Shown piece after piece: positions 9,571 to 20,956 of a stretch of 64,000 nt of DNA. Source of the stretch: Anas platyrhynchos (Eukaryota > Chordata > Aves > Anseriformes > Anatidae); the NCBI RefSeq assembly GCF_047663525.1, contig NC_092617.1, positions 3,910,501 to 3,974,500 on the forward strand, in the 5' to 3' direction. The position numbers and the translations under genes are program-made. The notes below the pieces were generated by a model, which was not told the DNA's origin, searched no databases, and saw only the letters and a program-made list of their open reading frames with translations. Numbering within the stretch: the stretch's first letter is position 1; every line of letters starts with the position of its first letter.

Positions 9571-11360
9571 TGCTCTGTTGGCTACTCTATTTCTGAGAAA
9601 AGTGGCGCTTAAGACACGATGGAAAAGGACACAAATGTCCATCAGAGCACCCTGCACAATGTGCCCAGCAGCTCTGCAGTGCCACAAAAGTGCAATTCCT
9701 GCCTACAAGTTTTCTTTCCAGAATGGCTCCTATGGCTCCAGGGTAACTTTTCCCAGGCACTCACTTCCCCAGGCCACACCACTCTTGTCCACAGCCCCCG
9801 TGTGTCTCTCCAAGCCTCCCCTCTGCCCCTGCACTACTGGCACCTCACATCAGCAGGTTGGTGCATCTCCAGGGTGAGGGGTGTTTTCTGAGGGCCTGCC
9901 CCGTGTGGGGAGGAAGAGAGCAAGGTCATCTCCTGGGGCATGGCTGAGCACAGCCCAGCCATTCCGCACCGCGGGCAGGTCCCTGCTCCCAGGCTGAGGC
10001 ACACATACAAGGTGTGCCTCCATCAGTCCAGCTTCACACAGGGACCTTCAGCCCTGCCCCAGTCTCAGGAGTGACCTCGTCTTCCTAGTCCACCCACAGA
10101 CAAGTGCTAAAGCCCTGAGTGTCTCTGTTTCTCACAGCCTTCTCACAAGTCTTTCTCCTGGCCCTCCCCACTGCCCATCACTGCCTCTCAGGTGGCATTC
10201 AGTGACCCTTCAGAAGGGACTTTGGGCTTTCTGAATTGTCCTGGTGCTTATTAGCACCTTCCTGACTCCTTGCAGAGCTTCTTATCCATTGTGGGGATAC
10301 TGGCTCATGGCTGGGACGGAGTTTCTCTCTGTAGATCAGGCCGTGCGGTGCTGTGTTTTTGATATGTGACCAGAGCAGTGTTGGTCACCTGTGGTTGCAC
10401 AGCATCAAGGCCTTCTCTGCTTCTCACTCTGCCCCAGGAGTCAGTTGGCTGCAGGTGGGCAAGAGGCTGGGAGGAGAACCTGCAGTGACAGCTGACCCAG
10501 CCTGAGCAGTCTGAGCAGCCCATGCACTCCTCAGATTCACCTTGTTTGTTACCTGAAACAACCTTGCACAGCTACTTTATGAGGTTCTAATCATTACCCA
10601 CTGAGCACCCTGTCCCTGGAGACCCCCTGACATCTCCTGGCAGCTCCAGATTCCTCTCCAGGTTGGCATTGGCTGTCAACCCCGCTGCAGGGGGTGTAGT
10701 CCCATGCAGATAAGTTTAAGATCAGCTGTCATGTCCTTAGGCAAGTTCTGCCATAACAGGAGCTCTGAGTGCTGCCCTTGGTTCCTCAGGGACCACCCTG
10801 GGACTTTCACCCTGTGTCCTTCACTCTATGACGAACCCCTAGAATACAGAAGAGCAGGGAGAAAACCCTTGGCTGTGTTCCTGATAGCACTTTTGGAAGA
10901 GGTGTCCAGGGTCCTGAGTTTGCCCTGAGCAAGACCCTCCTGTTACTGTGGTGCTAGCAGGGAGGCAGCTGTGACCCAGGGCTGCACAGTGCCTGCTGCT
11001 GCCTGCAGCCACAGGGATGCCACTGCAGAGACAACAGGACTGTCACCAAGGTACACGAGATATCAGGGCTTACCCAGAAAAAAAGAAGCACAATGTGGAA
11101 GCCAAAAGAGAGCAGCAGTGAAAAGGCCACGTCCTGCTGCTGGCCATGGCCATGGCTCCAGGGAAGCAGCAGCCCCAGCCCGAAGGCAGCAGAGAGGCAG
11201 AGCCCAGCGGGCAGTGGGGGGCAGCCCCAAGGACCAGTGGGGCTGCTCCTGCATGTGGCAGCTGGGCTCTTGGCCCCAAGCCCCTCCTGTGTGCTGGGGC
11301 TGCTCCCCTAAATCCAGAGGAGACGGGAAGAGGCGGCAGCTGACACCCACAAAGTTCACA
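9571..11360 (+). repeat. OR 3'-flank module, inverted paralogue of 52480-55200
   Basis: Sequence at 9578-9900 recurs inverted at 54880-55202. The blocks at 10140-10530 and 10600-11350 recur inverted near 54220-54640 and 52500-53110, and again in part at 61666-62790. In each place the block lies on the 3' side of an OR (here the fragment at 11576-11697). No gene is supported. Confidence 0.65.
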
Positions 11361-11365
11361 GCTTC

Positions 11366-11371
11366 TTTATT
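11366..11371 (-). terminator. Polyadenylation signal downstream of the OR fragment
   Basis: TTTATT on the plus strand gives AATAAA on the minus strand, about 200 bp past the stop of the OR fragment. The spacing is comparable to OR3 and OR6. Confidence 0.5.
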
Positions 11372-11575
11372 CTATTTATCTACAGAGAACCCAGTTCTGT
11401 AGGTATATTAAATACTTGGGTGACAGATAATAATTAATCGGCAGGATGACACAAGTAGAATTCAGTCAAAATGACAAGTTTAAGAAATAATTTTAAAAAT
11501 AATAGAAGAATTACAAGCTGTTGTATGCAGAGGTTTTTCAGAAAACCTGTCCGTCCTGTTTGTTTTATAGGCACA

Positions 11576-11697
11576 TTATTGATGCCGAAGTAGCATGTGT
11601 CCAAAGAGTTTCCACAAGGCTTCCTTGAGCTCCTGGTTCCTCATGCTGTAGATGAGGGGGTTCAGTGCTATAGGCACCACCATGTACAGAAATGTCA
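11576..11697 (-). pseudogene. Olfactory receptor C-terminal fragment (TM7 and tail)
   Basis: The minus strand encodes about 39 residues matching the end of the family-14-like ORs here: NPLIYSMRNQELKEAL followed by a short tail and a stop at 11576-11578. The match begins abruptly at about 11697, where ERVL sequence starts. TM1-TM6 are absent, so this is a dead fragment. Its downstream DNA is the usual OR 3'-flank module, so it marks the end of a former complete gene. Confidence 0.85.
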
Positions 11698-12510
11698 CGG
11701 AATATTCTCTGCAGGGGCTACTTGCACTGCTGCAGCTCCTTTCTCTGACCCAGCCACAGGAGCCGGAGCAGCTGCAGAAGCAGGAGCTGGAGTGGCTGCA
11801 GGGTCCATCATAGTGGTCGGAGTGGCCGTTGGGTCTGTCACAGGACTTGGAGTGGCTGCAGGGTCTGTCACTAAGTTGGTAGTAGTATCAGCTGCAGCTC
11901 GATAGGCATGGGCCAGACCCCAGCACACTCCAGTGATTTGTGTCACTTTGGAACTGCCAGAGTCATGACACCCTTTTTTCAAGCATTCTACCCATTTTTT
12001 AGGATTTTGCAGTTGTTCAGGGGAGAATTTCCAAAACACTGGAGGTGCCCACTGCTCTAGAAACCTGCCCGTATCCTCCCACACTCCCTGCCACTCACAA
12101 GTGTCCCGCCTCAGGACAGATCTCTGGATAAAATTCCTAAGTGGTTGTTTAACCTTAAACAAAACCTGAAGCACATTCAGGAGACATAACAACACGAACA
12201 TGCTAGTCTGGGTGTCCCAAGGATATTCAACATCTTGGAGAACTATCGTACCAAGCTCGGAGGATAAGAGGGAGGTGAAGGAGAAAGGAAGGTTGAATGA
12301 GTAGGAAAAAATGTCTCCTTCTTCCCCCTCCACAGATTGGTTCCCTGACAACAACAAAAATAAATAAATAAATAAATAAAAATAAAGGCAATAGGTGTAA
12401 TTGCTAATAGTTTCTGAGATATGGTTTCCAAAGTATAGAGTCGATGACAGTGCTGAGTACAAATACCAGGTTAGGGTCATGACCAGAAATTTCATCGTCT
12501 CATAAGCCAC
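11695..12510 (-). CDS. Open reading frame in the ERVL 5' internal region (271 codons)
   Basis: A 271-residue ORF on the minus strand begins about 240 nt after the primer binding site. The first 60 residues are strongly hydrophobic (possible membrane segments), the middle is Trp-rich, and the last 70 residues are Pro/Thr/Ala-rich with 10-residue repeats of the VTDPAATPSP type. Its stop codon comes from the OR fragment at the junction. A related Pro/Thr repeat frame occurs in the second ERVL copy (45284-45598). It could be a decayed gag-region frame of the element; I do not recognise a defined protein domain. An ATTT microsatellite lies inside it (12355-12386). Confidence 0.4.
   Translation of the reverse strand: MAYETMKFLVMTLTWYLYSALSSTLYFGNHISETISNYTYCLYFYLFIYLFLLLSGNQSVEGEEGDIFSYSFNLPFSFTSLLSSELGTIVLQDVEYPWDTQTSMFVLLCLLNVLQVLFKVKQPLRNFIQRSVLRRDTCEWQGVWEDTGRFLEQWAPPVFWKFSPEQLQNPKKWVECLKKGCHDSGSSKVTQITGVCWGLAHAYRAAADTTTNLVTDPAATPSPVTDPTATPTTMMDPAATPAPASAAAPAPVAGSEKGAAAVQVAPAENIP
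12355..12386 (+). repeat. (AAAT)n microsatellite
   Basis: A run of about seven TAAA units, slightly interrupted, inside the ERVL ORF. Confidence 0.9.
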
Positions 12511-12777
12511 TGTTACACCTCACAATACCATAACAATCTTAAACCAGGGCCCAGAAAGGATAAACAGCATGACAGGGAACACATACAAAAAGTAACGTGT
12601 TATAAAACTCAGTTTGGAAAACAGGTGCAGCAGACTTGATATTAAAGCAATCAGCATTGTGACTAGCAACTATTAAGGAGGTCTAATAGTTATATTAATT
12701 TTAGCTTAACACACTCTGGTGAGATCTGTCGTTATCTCAACCCTTCGTGCCCCAAGTTGGTTGCTAAAAAGGATCGT

Positions 12778-12961
12778 TGTGGTTTAACCCGGCCGGCAGC
12801 TAAATACCACACAACCATTAGCTCTAATTAGCTGTAAGCACTGCTCTGCAACAAGTAAAACATCAGCATGTCATCAGCACTCTTCTCATCCTAAGCCAAA
12901 ACATAACACCCTACCAGCTACTAGGAGGAAAATTAACACTCTCCGAGCTGAAACAAGGACA
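12778..12961 (-). repeat. ERVL 5' LTR, internally deleted
   Basis: The TG...CA ends are preserved, but it is only 184 bp, clearly shorter than a usual LTR of this family. It lies 77 bp beyond the stop codon of OR1 and replaces the 3' flank seen at the other ORs. Confidence 0.75.
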
Positions 12962-13038
12962 AATGTTATACCTAGAGGTCATATATTGCCTGATATTAAC
13001 TTGAGGTAAACTAGAAAAGTGAGATAGCCAAATTATTG

Positions 13039-13971
13039 CTAAGTAAATATTACCACTAGAATCAGTTTCTTCAGTGTGGCTTTCAGCTCCTGGTTCCTCA
13101 TGCTATAGATGAGCGGGTTCACTGCTGGAGGCAGCACTGAGTACAGAAATGAAACCATCAGGTCCAAGTAAGAAGAGGAGATTGAGGGGGGCTTCAAGTA
13201 GGCAAGTATGGCAGTGCTGACAAAGAGGGAGACCATGGCCAGGTGAGGGAGGCACGTGGAAAAGGCTTTGTGCCGGCCCTGCTCAGAAGGCATCCTCAGC
13301 ACTGCCCTGAGGATCTGCACATAGGAAAGCACAATGAAAACAAAACAAACTAATGCTAAACATGCACTAACCACCAGAAGTCCAACTTCCTTTAGGTAGT
13401 CTGAACCTGAACAAGAGAGCTTGAGGATGTGGGGGATCTCACAGAAGAACTGGTCCACAGCATTGCCGTGGCAGAGGGGCAGGGAAAATGTATTAGTAGT
13501 CTGCAGAAGAGCATCAAGAAAGCCACTGCCCCAGGCAGCCGCTGCCATCTGGGCACAAGCTCTGCTGCCCAGGAGGCTCCCGTAGTGCAGGGGCTTGCAG
13601 ATGGCAACATAGCGGTCGTAGGCCATGGCAGTGAGAATAAAATATTCTGCTGATATAAAGAACAGAAAGAAAAAGACCTGTGCAGCACAGCCTTGATAGG
13701 AGATGGCCCTGGTATTCCAGAGGAAATTGGCCATGGCTTTCGGCACAGTGGTGGAGATGCAGCCCAGGTCAAGGAGGGCGAGGTTGAGGAGGAAGAAGTA
13801 CATGGGGGTGTGGAGGCGGTGGTCGCAGGCTATGGCGCTGAGGATGAGGCCGTTGCCCAGGAGGGCAGCCAGGTAGATGCCCAGGAAGAGCGCAAAGTGC
13901 AGGAGCTGCAGCTCGCGTGTGTCTGCAAATGCCAACACGAGGAACTCACTCACAGAGCTGTTGTTGGACAT
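13039..13971 (-). CDS. Olfactory receptor OR1, family 14-like (avian gamma-c type), intact
   Basis: A 310-residue odorant receptor, a class A seven-transmembrane GPCR of the olfactory cilia that signals through the olfactory G protein. The N-terminus has an N-glycosylation site at Asn3/Asn4. GN at 39-40 (TM1), LHTPMYFF at 53-60, MAYDRY at 116-121 (end of TM3), KAFSTC at 235-240 (TM6) and NPLIYS at 285-290 (TM7) are intact. Extracellular cysteines are at 95, 167 and 177. The length is normal and there are no stops. The start is supported by a splice acceptor 22 nt upstream. It differs from the others in TM3 and has one extra residue near 190. It pairs head to head with OR2. An ERVL LTR lies 77 bp downstream. 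Confidence 0.95.
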   Translation of the reverse strand: MSNNSSVSEFLVLAFADTRELQLLHFALFLGIYLAALLGNGLILSAIACDHRLHTPMYFFLLNLALLDLGCISTTVPKAMANFLWNTRAISYQGCAAQVFFFLFFISAEYFILTAMAYDRYVAICKPLHYGSLLGSRACAQMAAAAWGSGFLDALLQTTNTFSLPLCHGNAVDQFFCEIPHILKLSCSGSDYLKEVGLLVVSACLALVCFVFIVLSYVQILRAVLRMPSEQGRHKAFSTCLPHLAMVSLFVSTAILAYLKPPSISSSYLDLMVSFLYSVLPPAVNPLIYSMRNQELKATLKKLILVVIFT

Positions 13972-13993
13972 CCGTTATTTCTGTGAAGTGGTC

Positions 13994-13995
13994 CT
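13994..13995 (-). other. Predicted 3' splice acceptor upstream of OR1
   Basis: On the minus strand a pyrimidine tract (CTTTCTCTTTGTGCAG) ends in AG 23-24 nt before the ATG. Vertebrate ORs usually have one or more untranslated 5' exons joined to an intronless coding exon. Confidence 0.6.
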
Positions 13996-16200
13996 GCACA
14001 AAGAGAAAGAATAGTAATAATGTACAGTGGACATATCATAGGAAAATTCAATTTTTTAAAACCATCAAAAAGATTTTCCACTTGCAGGCAGTTATTTTGA
14101 AGGTCCCTTTAATGACTTCCAGCTGATACTGAGTCTCTCTAGGAGAAGAGTGCTCTTCTGTGGGCAATGGAAGAATCAGTCCTGCACTACAGCTCAAGGT
14201 AGCAACATGGTAGGAACATGGGGCAGTCTCAGATTCACTTCAGTTCATATCAGATTTCCCCAGTTTTGCTCAAAGTTCATCACAGAGCAGACACATGGAG
14301 ATTTATGTCTTTATTTGTTTATTTGTTTGATTTGTTTGATTTGTACTCTTTGTTCAGCTGCTCCACCACATCTGAGGAGTCCTAAGGCATAAATGCTGGG
14401 CATTCAGCTGCACTCCAAGCGAAACCTTGTAGATCTTCAGAGTCACAGATACTGCATTTTAGAGCAGAGTGCCCTTCAGAGAGGAGAGCCAGTCAATCCA
14501 TCAGTTCTGGTCTCAGTTGCCCTGTGTTGGCCGGTCTTTGAGCTACAGGACAATTCTCCTCCTATGTTCCTGGAGCACAAGGATCATCAGATCCCACCCC
14601 TGAATCTGTACATGACCACCCAAAAATCAGTCCATATGCCTGAGGGGGTTGCCCAAATGTTTGAATTCTGACAGCCTCAGTGCTGTGACCACTTTCCTGT
14701 GATGCCTGTTCCAGTGCCTACAGAATCTGGACACTGCTGAGTTTTTCTAAAACAGAAATCCTGGGCATTCCCCCTGCACTTGAAGGGAAACTTTGTGTCT
14801 GCTCAGAGAAAAAGGGACTGTCCCTACAGTGCAGAGTGTCCTTTAGTGAGGACAGACAATCTGTCCATCAGTGCTGGTCTCAGCCACCGTGTGAGTGTTG
14901 CAGGAAAGTTGGACTTAGACATTGATCTGAGAAGAACCTGCACACTGCTGAGAGCAAAGGAATCCAGGCACAAACTGCACATCTCCACACCCCTCACCCT
15001 GTCCCCATACTCCACGTCCCACAAGCACACCGAAGGCTCACTCCATGGGCATGTGAAACCCCCATCCCCAACCAGCCTGGGAACAAGACCAGCAGCAGCA
15101 TGGCCAGCTGGAGAAGCCAGGAGGAATGCCAGCGTGCTGCTGCCAGGGGAGGCAAGGCCAGGGAGGGACAGACGGACACTCAGCAGACCCTCCTGTGCTG
15201 CAGCTCTGCCTGCAGACGAGGCAGCTCCTCCTCATTGCAAATGATCTGTGATCATCTCAAACTGTCAGAGACCTCCCAAAGACAGAGCACTGGTCATTGG
15301 AGGCAGCTTCTAATGATCAGCTAGGATAAAACCTGAGAGGACCACAATGATGATGTTGGTGGAGTCTGTGGGCTGAGGTGTGGGAAGGGACTTCATGAAG
15401 TTCATTGATGAAATATCGATCCCTCACTTCAATACTCTAGCAGTCTCAGTCTGCAGTACAAACCTGACCACCTATTACCATGAAACCAGCCTCCACTCTA
15501 CCACAGGTATCTGCAAGCACAGGCTACAGTAAAAGTCTTGCCTTTCAGGTATCCCCTGCCTTGGTCTTCCTTTTGAAAAATCCAGTCATATATACCATTC
15601 TTTAAAATATCTTCTACTCCTACCTGGAGAAACAGAGAGACCCACCCTGACAGATGCTATCAGCTGTCGGATGTGCCATCTGCGGAAGACCCCTCTGGCA
15701 ACCCCACCTGCAGTGCCCTGCTGCCAGAGCCTCACGGTGCCAAGAGCCTGCAGATGTGTCCTGCCACACGCTGCCCTCTGTTGTTGTGCTCCTCAGTGCC
15801 TCCAAGCCCTCTCTCCTTCTGTCCTCTCTGTGTGCCAGCTGCGGTCAGAGCCCCCAGCCCTGCTGCGCTGTGCAGAGGAGCTGCTCCTGGGCACATCTGG
15901 CTCTCTGCACCAGGACCTCTTGCCACGAGCTCTCTCTGTCCCATGAGCCCAGCCCAGCTCAGCAGCACAGCATCCGACCATGGCATCGCTTGCTCTGTGC
16001 CTTTGGGCTCCCTTGAGGTGTCCCCAAGGCCTCAGGGCTGACAGCTCCCCAAGGCAGCAGGGTCTCTGCTGGGGTGTGGTGGTTGAAGCAGACTGAAGGC
16101 ATCACCAACTGCTTCTCTCTGTAGATGTCCGAGACTAATTTTTTAAAGTGTGATTTGTGCTGTTGGACTGTGGTTGTCAAATATGTGTACAAATGTTTCC
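13996..16200 (+). repeat. OR1 upstream region with duplicated modules
   Basis: The block at 15010-15250 recurs at 43920-44130, and 15560-16180 recurs at 44470-45050. Both copies lie upstream of a minus-strand OR. A CT-rich and CAG-rich stretch at 15790-16080 matches the start of the window. A TTTG-rich run is at 14315-14355. No gene is supported. Confidence 0.6.
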
Positions 16201-16915
16201 CTCCCTTAACCCCTATTCTGTTCCCACTGCATGGCAGGACACTTCAGCCATGACTGGCAGGGATCATTTCACCCCTCTGAATGTGTCCTAACAAGAGAGG
16301 GGGGAACTGAATGCTCTAAAAGGTTGTCCAAGAAGGGAATTGGACACTAAGACACCATTTGTTGAGTTTTCCCTGTAATCCACATGGAAGATCCTCCACC
16401 CATATACAAATCTCTTCTTCCTCTCTCACATGACCAGCATGGAGACTTGGATGTGGAACACACTCAACACTGTGCTGATGCCTGCAACCTGCAGATGCCG
16501 AGCTTCCTTCTGGGGACCATGTCCTACGGTCAGCCCTGGGCTGTATGCCATCCCTGTTCTCTGCAAGGCTCGAGAAGTGGAAGGTCTGACTCCAGAAGGC
16601 AGCTGTACCTGAACCAGGGGAATTTCTCTAAGGAACAGGAATTATATCTTCTCCTCCCAGCAATCCTTCTGTGGCCCCAGTGTCATACATAGCTTCTGTG
16701 GTTTTGTCCCATTGGTGGAGCTGTCCTGCAGTGTCAAGGTGATACTCACAGTCTTTGATTTCATAATCTAGATTTTTGGATCCAATCTTCCTCTTCACTC
16801 TCATGCAGTTTTCAGGTGTGTGTGTGTCCTGTATTGGCAGGCCAAGGCCTTATCCACCTGCTCTTCCGTCCTCACGAGTGTCACTGTTTTCTATGATACC
16901 ATTTCTATGATATCA
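16201..16915. other. Non-coding, nothing recognised
   Basis: Unique-looking sequence between the OR1 upstream module and a CR1. No conserved ORF, RNA gene or repeat was recognised. Confidence 0.4.
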
Positions 16916-16919
16916 TTAT

Positions 16920-18275
16920 CTAATTGAACGAAGAGTCACTCTCCATCTTTTTATAAGCTCCCTTTAAGTACTGAAAGTCCACAAAGAGGTCACCCCGGAG
17001 CCTTCTTTTCTCCAGGCTGAACAGCCTCAGCTCTCTCAGCCTTTCTTCATAGGAGACATGCTCCAGCCCCTTGATCATCTTTGTGGCCCTCCTCTGGACC
17101 CGTTCTAACAGACCCACACCCTTCTCATGCTGGGGGCACAAGTCCTGGATGCAGGACTCCAAGTGGGACCTCACAAGGGCAGAGTACAAGGAGTAGAAGT
17201 AGAAGTGACCTCCCTCTACCTGCTGGTCACTCCTCTGCTTATGGAGCCCAGGATGCAGTTGGCCTTCTGGGTTACAAGCGCAGAATGTACTGTCTCACTG
17301 ATGATCTCATTGTCTGTCATAGATAAAGATATTAAACAGTACCAGTCCCAGGACAGACCCCTGAGGTACAACACTTGTCACCAGCCTCCACTTGGACATA
17401 GAGCCATTGAGCACCACTCTCTGGGTGTGACCTTTAGGCCAACTCCTTACCCACTGAATTGTGCACCCATCAAATGCATATCTCTCCAATTTGGAGACAA
17501 AGATGTCATATGGGACAGTGTCAATGGTCTTACAGAAGTCCAAGTGGATGACATAGGTCGGTCTTCTCTTGTTGTCTGATGTGGTCACTCCATTGTAGAA
17601 AGCCAGCACATTGGTCAGGCACAATTTACCCTTTGGAGAAGCCATGCTGGCTGTCTGAGATCACCTCTTTGTCTTGCAGGGGCCTTGACATCGATTCCAG
17701 GAGGATCATTTCCATGATCTTGCCAGCCACAGAGGTGAGGCTCACTATTCGGTAGTTCCATGGATTCTCCTTTCTACCCTTTTTAAAAATGGGAGTGATG
17801 TTTCCTTTTTCCAGTCAGCAGGGACTTCACCTGACTGTCAGGACTCTTCAAATATGATGGAGAGAGGCTTGCCAACTGCATCAGGCAGTTCCCTCAGGAC
17901 CCTGGGATGCAAGTCAGCAAGCCCCATAGACTTGTACTTGTTGAGTTCCATCAGGTTATCTCAAACCTCCTCTTCACTTAGAGCAGGAGGGACTTTGCTC
18001 CCCAGCCTCCATCTATGGCTTCAGGGAATGAAAGACTTGGGAAGCCTGACTGGCAGGGAAGACTGAGGCAAAGATGTTGTTGAGTCCCTCAGGCTTCTCC
18101 ATGTCTGTCATTACCAGTTCACCCTTCTCATCCCTCAGAGGGGGCACACTCTCCTTGGCCTTACTTTCCTGAGCAATATACCTATAGGATCTCTTCCTAT
18201 TATTCCTTGCATCCCTTGAAAAGAGCAGTTCCATCCATGCCTTGGCTTTCCTTATCCCATCCCTGCACATATGAA
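16920..18275 (-). mobile_element. CR1 LINE, truncated, ORF2 decayed
   Basis: The minus-strand translation gives CR1 RT pieces in order: an N-terminal linker region (RDARNNRKRSYRYI, about 18190-18220), RT core pieces including a VVPQGSVLG motif (17350-17400), and the C-terminal RVQRRATKM and [13 protein letters not shown] motifs (16990-17110). Many stops and frameshifts are present. Its 5' junction with repeat B is the same as that of the CR1 starting near 63937 at the end of the window. Confidence 0.85.
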
Positions 18276-18995
18276 ACTGAAACATGTGAGAGGTCCTGGG
18301 AAAAGTAACCCCGGATGCACAGAACCCACTTGGGAAAAAAAAAAACTTTGTAGGAAGCATGATTTTGTGGAAGTGCAGAGCTGATGGGCACATTGCGCAG
18401 GATGCTGCTAAAGACCTTTGTGTCCTTTTCTCTCCTGAGTACAATTCGACTTCCTTCTCAGGAATGGAGGAGCCAACAGAGGTGAGATAGATACTCTGCG
18501 ATCATGGATGTCATCAGAGAGCTGATTCCAGGAAGATACGCAGAGGTCAGGAGCAGCCTGAACAAGAGACATGTGAGATTTTGGGGTGGGAAGAGGAGCA
18601 TGGCCAGCAGAAATTAGTGGTTTCATAGAGGTAAAAGCATTCCTGCAATGCCCATACTGCAGTAACAATGACTTAAAAAATTCACATATGGCCCTTACCT
18701 AACTGGAAACAGTAATTTTAATCCCTAAACCTAAATGCTACTACAACACTCTGAAAGGAATCAATTTTCTCTCTTGATAACCATAATCCCTTCCCTTAAA
18801 ACTAACATTAAAATGCTCTATTTAACCCTAGACTCCCTGGAAGACGTAAAACACCTGTAAACCACAGAGCTTGTCCATACCTGAAACACAGACATGACAG
18901 CACAAGCAGAACACCAAACAATCCCACTAAAACTTTGCTTACTCTAACCCAGAAAGTGAAAAAGAGATACCAAGGGGCCTAGAGAAAGCTCAGCT
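18276..18995 (-). repeat. Repeat B, copy 2
   Basis: Inverted copy of the module at 63161-63936: AACCCCGGATGCACAGAACC, then the block around 18370-18640 and the AT-rich part to 18990. No gene is supported. Confidence 0.6.
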
Positions 18996-18997
18996 TT

Positions 18998-19320
18998 ACC
19001 TCAGGATCTCCTGCCCCAGCAGGAGCAATGTGACTGTGGCAGGGACTATGAGGTCACTTCTGTCTCTGCACTTGATAGGGCAGCAGCGAGAATGTGTCAC
19101 AGAAAGGGACTGTGAGGTCACTTCTGTCTGGAGGTGGCAGGTCACACTTGACTTCTCCCTGGGATGTGGACTTTTGGGCTGACATCTGGCAGTGGCCCTG
19201 CTAGGCCAGCAGAAGGCACCTGCTTGGCATGCTGACTGGGGGATACCCTCTGCCTCCAGAGCCAGGAGGACCCAGGCAGGAAGAAGATCCCAAGATGGGT
19301 CTTCATGGGCCCGCATAAGT
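18998..19320 (-). repeat. Repeat A, copy 2
   Basis: Inverted copy of 30370-30668. It contains CCTCAGGATCTCCTGCCCC, two copies of the GTGAGGTCACTTCTGTCT motif, and the CCAGCAGAAGGCACCTGCTTGG segment. Confidence 0.75.
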
Positions 19321-19394
19321 ACCTCAGCCTCTACCTTATCTCCAGACCAGCACCAGATTTTCCCAACATCTAACAAGAATGATGATTCTCCTTA

Positions 19395-19510
19395 ATCCTC
19401 CTTTATTTAAAGTGTTTATATAAACAGTTTTTTATTGTCTTTGACAGTAATAGACAGATTTAGCACCAGCTGGGCTTTGGTCCTTCTAATTTTGACCTGC
19501 ACAACCCCAG
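19395..19510 (-). mobile_element. CR1 internal fragment in the upstream module
   Basis: Inverted equivalent of the CR1 linker fragments at 1527-1760 and 29830-30060 (CCAGCTGGGCTTTGGTCCTTC). Confidence 0.7.
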
Positions 19511-20928
19511 AACATTCAGGACACAGCTCCAGACAAACTGACAGCATGCATGAGAAGGAAGCAGGGAAGAGGTGGAACCTGGCAGCCTACCATCCCGTAC
19601 CCTTCTGTGACTCTGTGCAGCAATTCCAATTAACTGGTTACTCCTGTGTTATCCAAAATTTCCTGCAACTCCTGATGCTGCTGTCTTGTCAGAAATAGCA
19701 CAATCACACGAAAGTTGAACCATCTGCCTGCAGCCATGAATGGCTGACAGAATGGAGCATCAGTGCGGGGGGAGCTTGAGAAACTGCAGGATTTTGCCTA
19801 AAGGAACACCTTGACATTTACAAAGAGAAGAGCTTCGTCCTACACCAGAGGAAGAGGAACCCCACACATCAGGGCAGACTGGGACCCTGCTGAGTGAGCA
19901 GTGCCCAGGAGGAGGAGGGTCTGGGCCCCACGAGGGATCTCGTATGAGCTACTCAGCTAAGACCTGATGTGACATCACACAAATAGATGTCTACAGGAAA
20001 CAGGGAAAGAGGTGCAGGTCTGGAAGACACTAAGATACTCTGGTCATCAGAGGAGCAAGGACATAGGCAAGGCTGAAAGTCCCAACAAACTGAGATTTTT
20101 GTGTCCATGCCTGTGGTTGTTGTCTCTGTCACTGAGGCCTATGAGGAGACAGCTCATTGCTAAAGTACCAGGGCCTCCTTATTCCCCTGAAGAACCAGGC
20201 AGGGGTCGTACCATTCTCCTGCACATCTCCTACTGCCCCAGGAAGAGCCCGGAGCAAGGTGGGAAGGGAAAGGTTCTCCCTTCCCAGGGGCTGGAGGTCA
20301 AGTCCTGGCCCTTGTGCTTGGTGCCCCAAGAACACGACACCTACGTGCTAAGGCCCTGTCTGTGCTGCTGGATGGCTGTCTGTGAGCAGCATAGTGTGAA
20401 GTGAAGCAGGAAGAGCCGAGGTCCTGCTCAGTACCCCAGAGACAAGCTGAGTTTTCTATCCAGCTGCACTTGGACTTGGGGTTCTCTGCCCTCAGATTTC
20501 TCCAGTTTCTTCTCAGGGAAAAAACGGAGTGGGATGGTCCTGCATCTCAAAGACGGGAGATACAGGGCAGCTTAGAACAAGAGTAGTGGGTAATGGCTTC
20601 TTGAACTCTGGACACAGATGAGTTGTTTCCAACAACACTGCAAATCTCATTGACCTGAGAAGTGGACTGAATTTGAATTTCCCACATGTTCCTGCTTCCT
20701 TCCTGCTGCACAGCAGGAAGGATTCATCTACAGCCCACAGCAGCCTGTGCTCCCAGTGCCACTCTCAACCAGCACCAGCCAGAGCCCAAGCAAGAGAGCT
20801 GCAGAGACGTTCTCCTGCAAAGAGAGAGGCACAGGTGGAGTGGTGCTTTAAGGCTTGTAGTAGGTTTTCCTTTGCTTTGTTGTAAATTGTTGTAAATTGT
20901 TGTAAATTTGTTCTGCCTTCTCCTCTTC
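19511..20928 (-). repeat. OR2 upstream region with inverted upstream module
   Basis: Sequence at 19690-20340 is the inverse of 590-1260 and of 29020-29750. Sequence at 20340-20900 matches 50560-51200 upstream of OR6 in the same orientation. Just before OR2 there is a triple TGTAAATTGT repeat (20880-20910). No gene is supported. Confidence 0.6.
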
Positions 20929-20930
20929 AG
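20929..20930 (+). other. Predicted 3' splice acceptor upstream of OR2
   Basis: TTCTGCCTTCTCCTCTTCAG ends at 20930, with a second CAG directly after it. The coding exon would give a 5' UTR portion of 26 nt before the ATG at 20957. Confidence 0.65.
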
Positions 20931-20956
20931 CAGACAACTGTGTCCAGAGCCAGCAA

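Larger units (their letters stand above)
11695..12961 (-). mobile_element. ERVL-type LTR retroelement, 5' part only
   Basis: On the minus strand this consists of an internally deleted LTR (12778-12961, starting TGTCCTTGTTTC and ending GGTTAAACCACA), a primer binding site region around 12750-12766, and about 1 kb of 5' internal sequence. The 3' part and 3' LTR are missing, and the element ends in the OR fragment. The terminal sequence is that of the LTR family common in birds. A related copy is at 45060-46368. Confidence 0.78.

Noticed and set aside
14994-15324. Short hydrophobic Leu/Trp/Cys-rich frames upstream of OR1
   Set aside because: They are part of a duplicated flank that also occurs at 43926-44170, and codon pattern and frames are not conserved.
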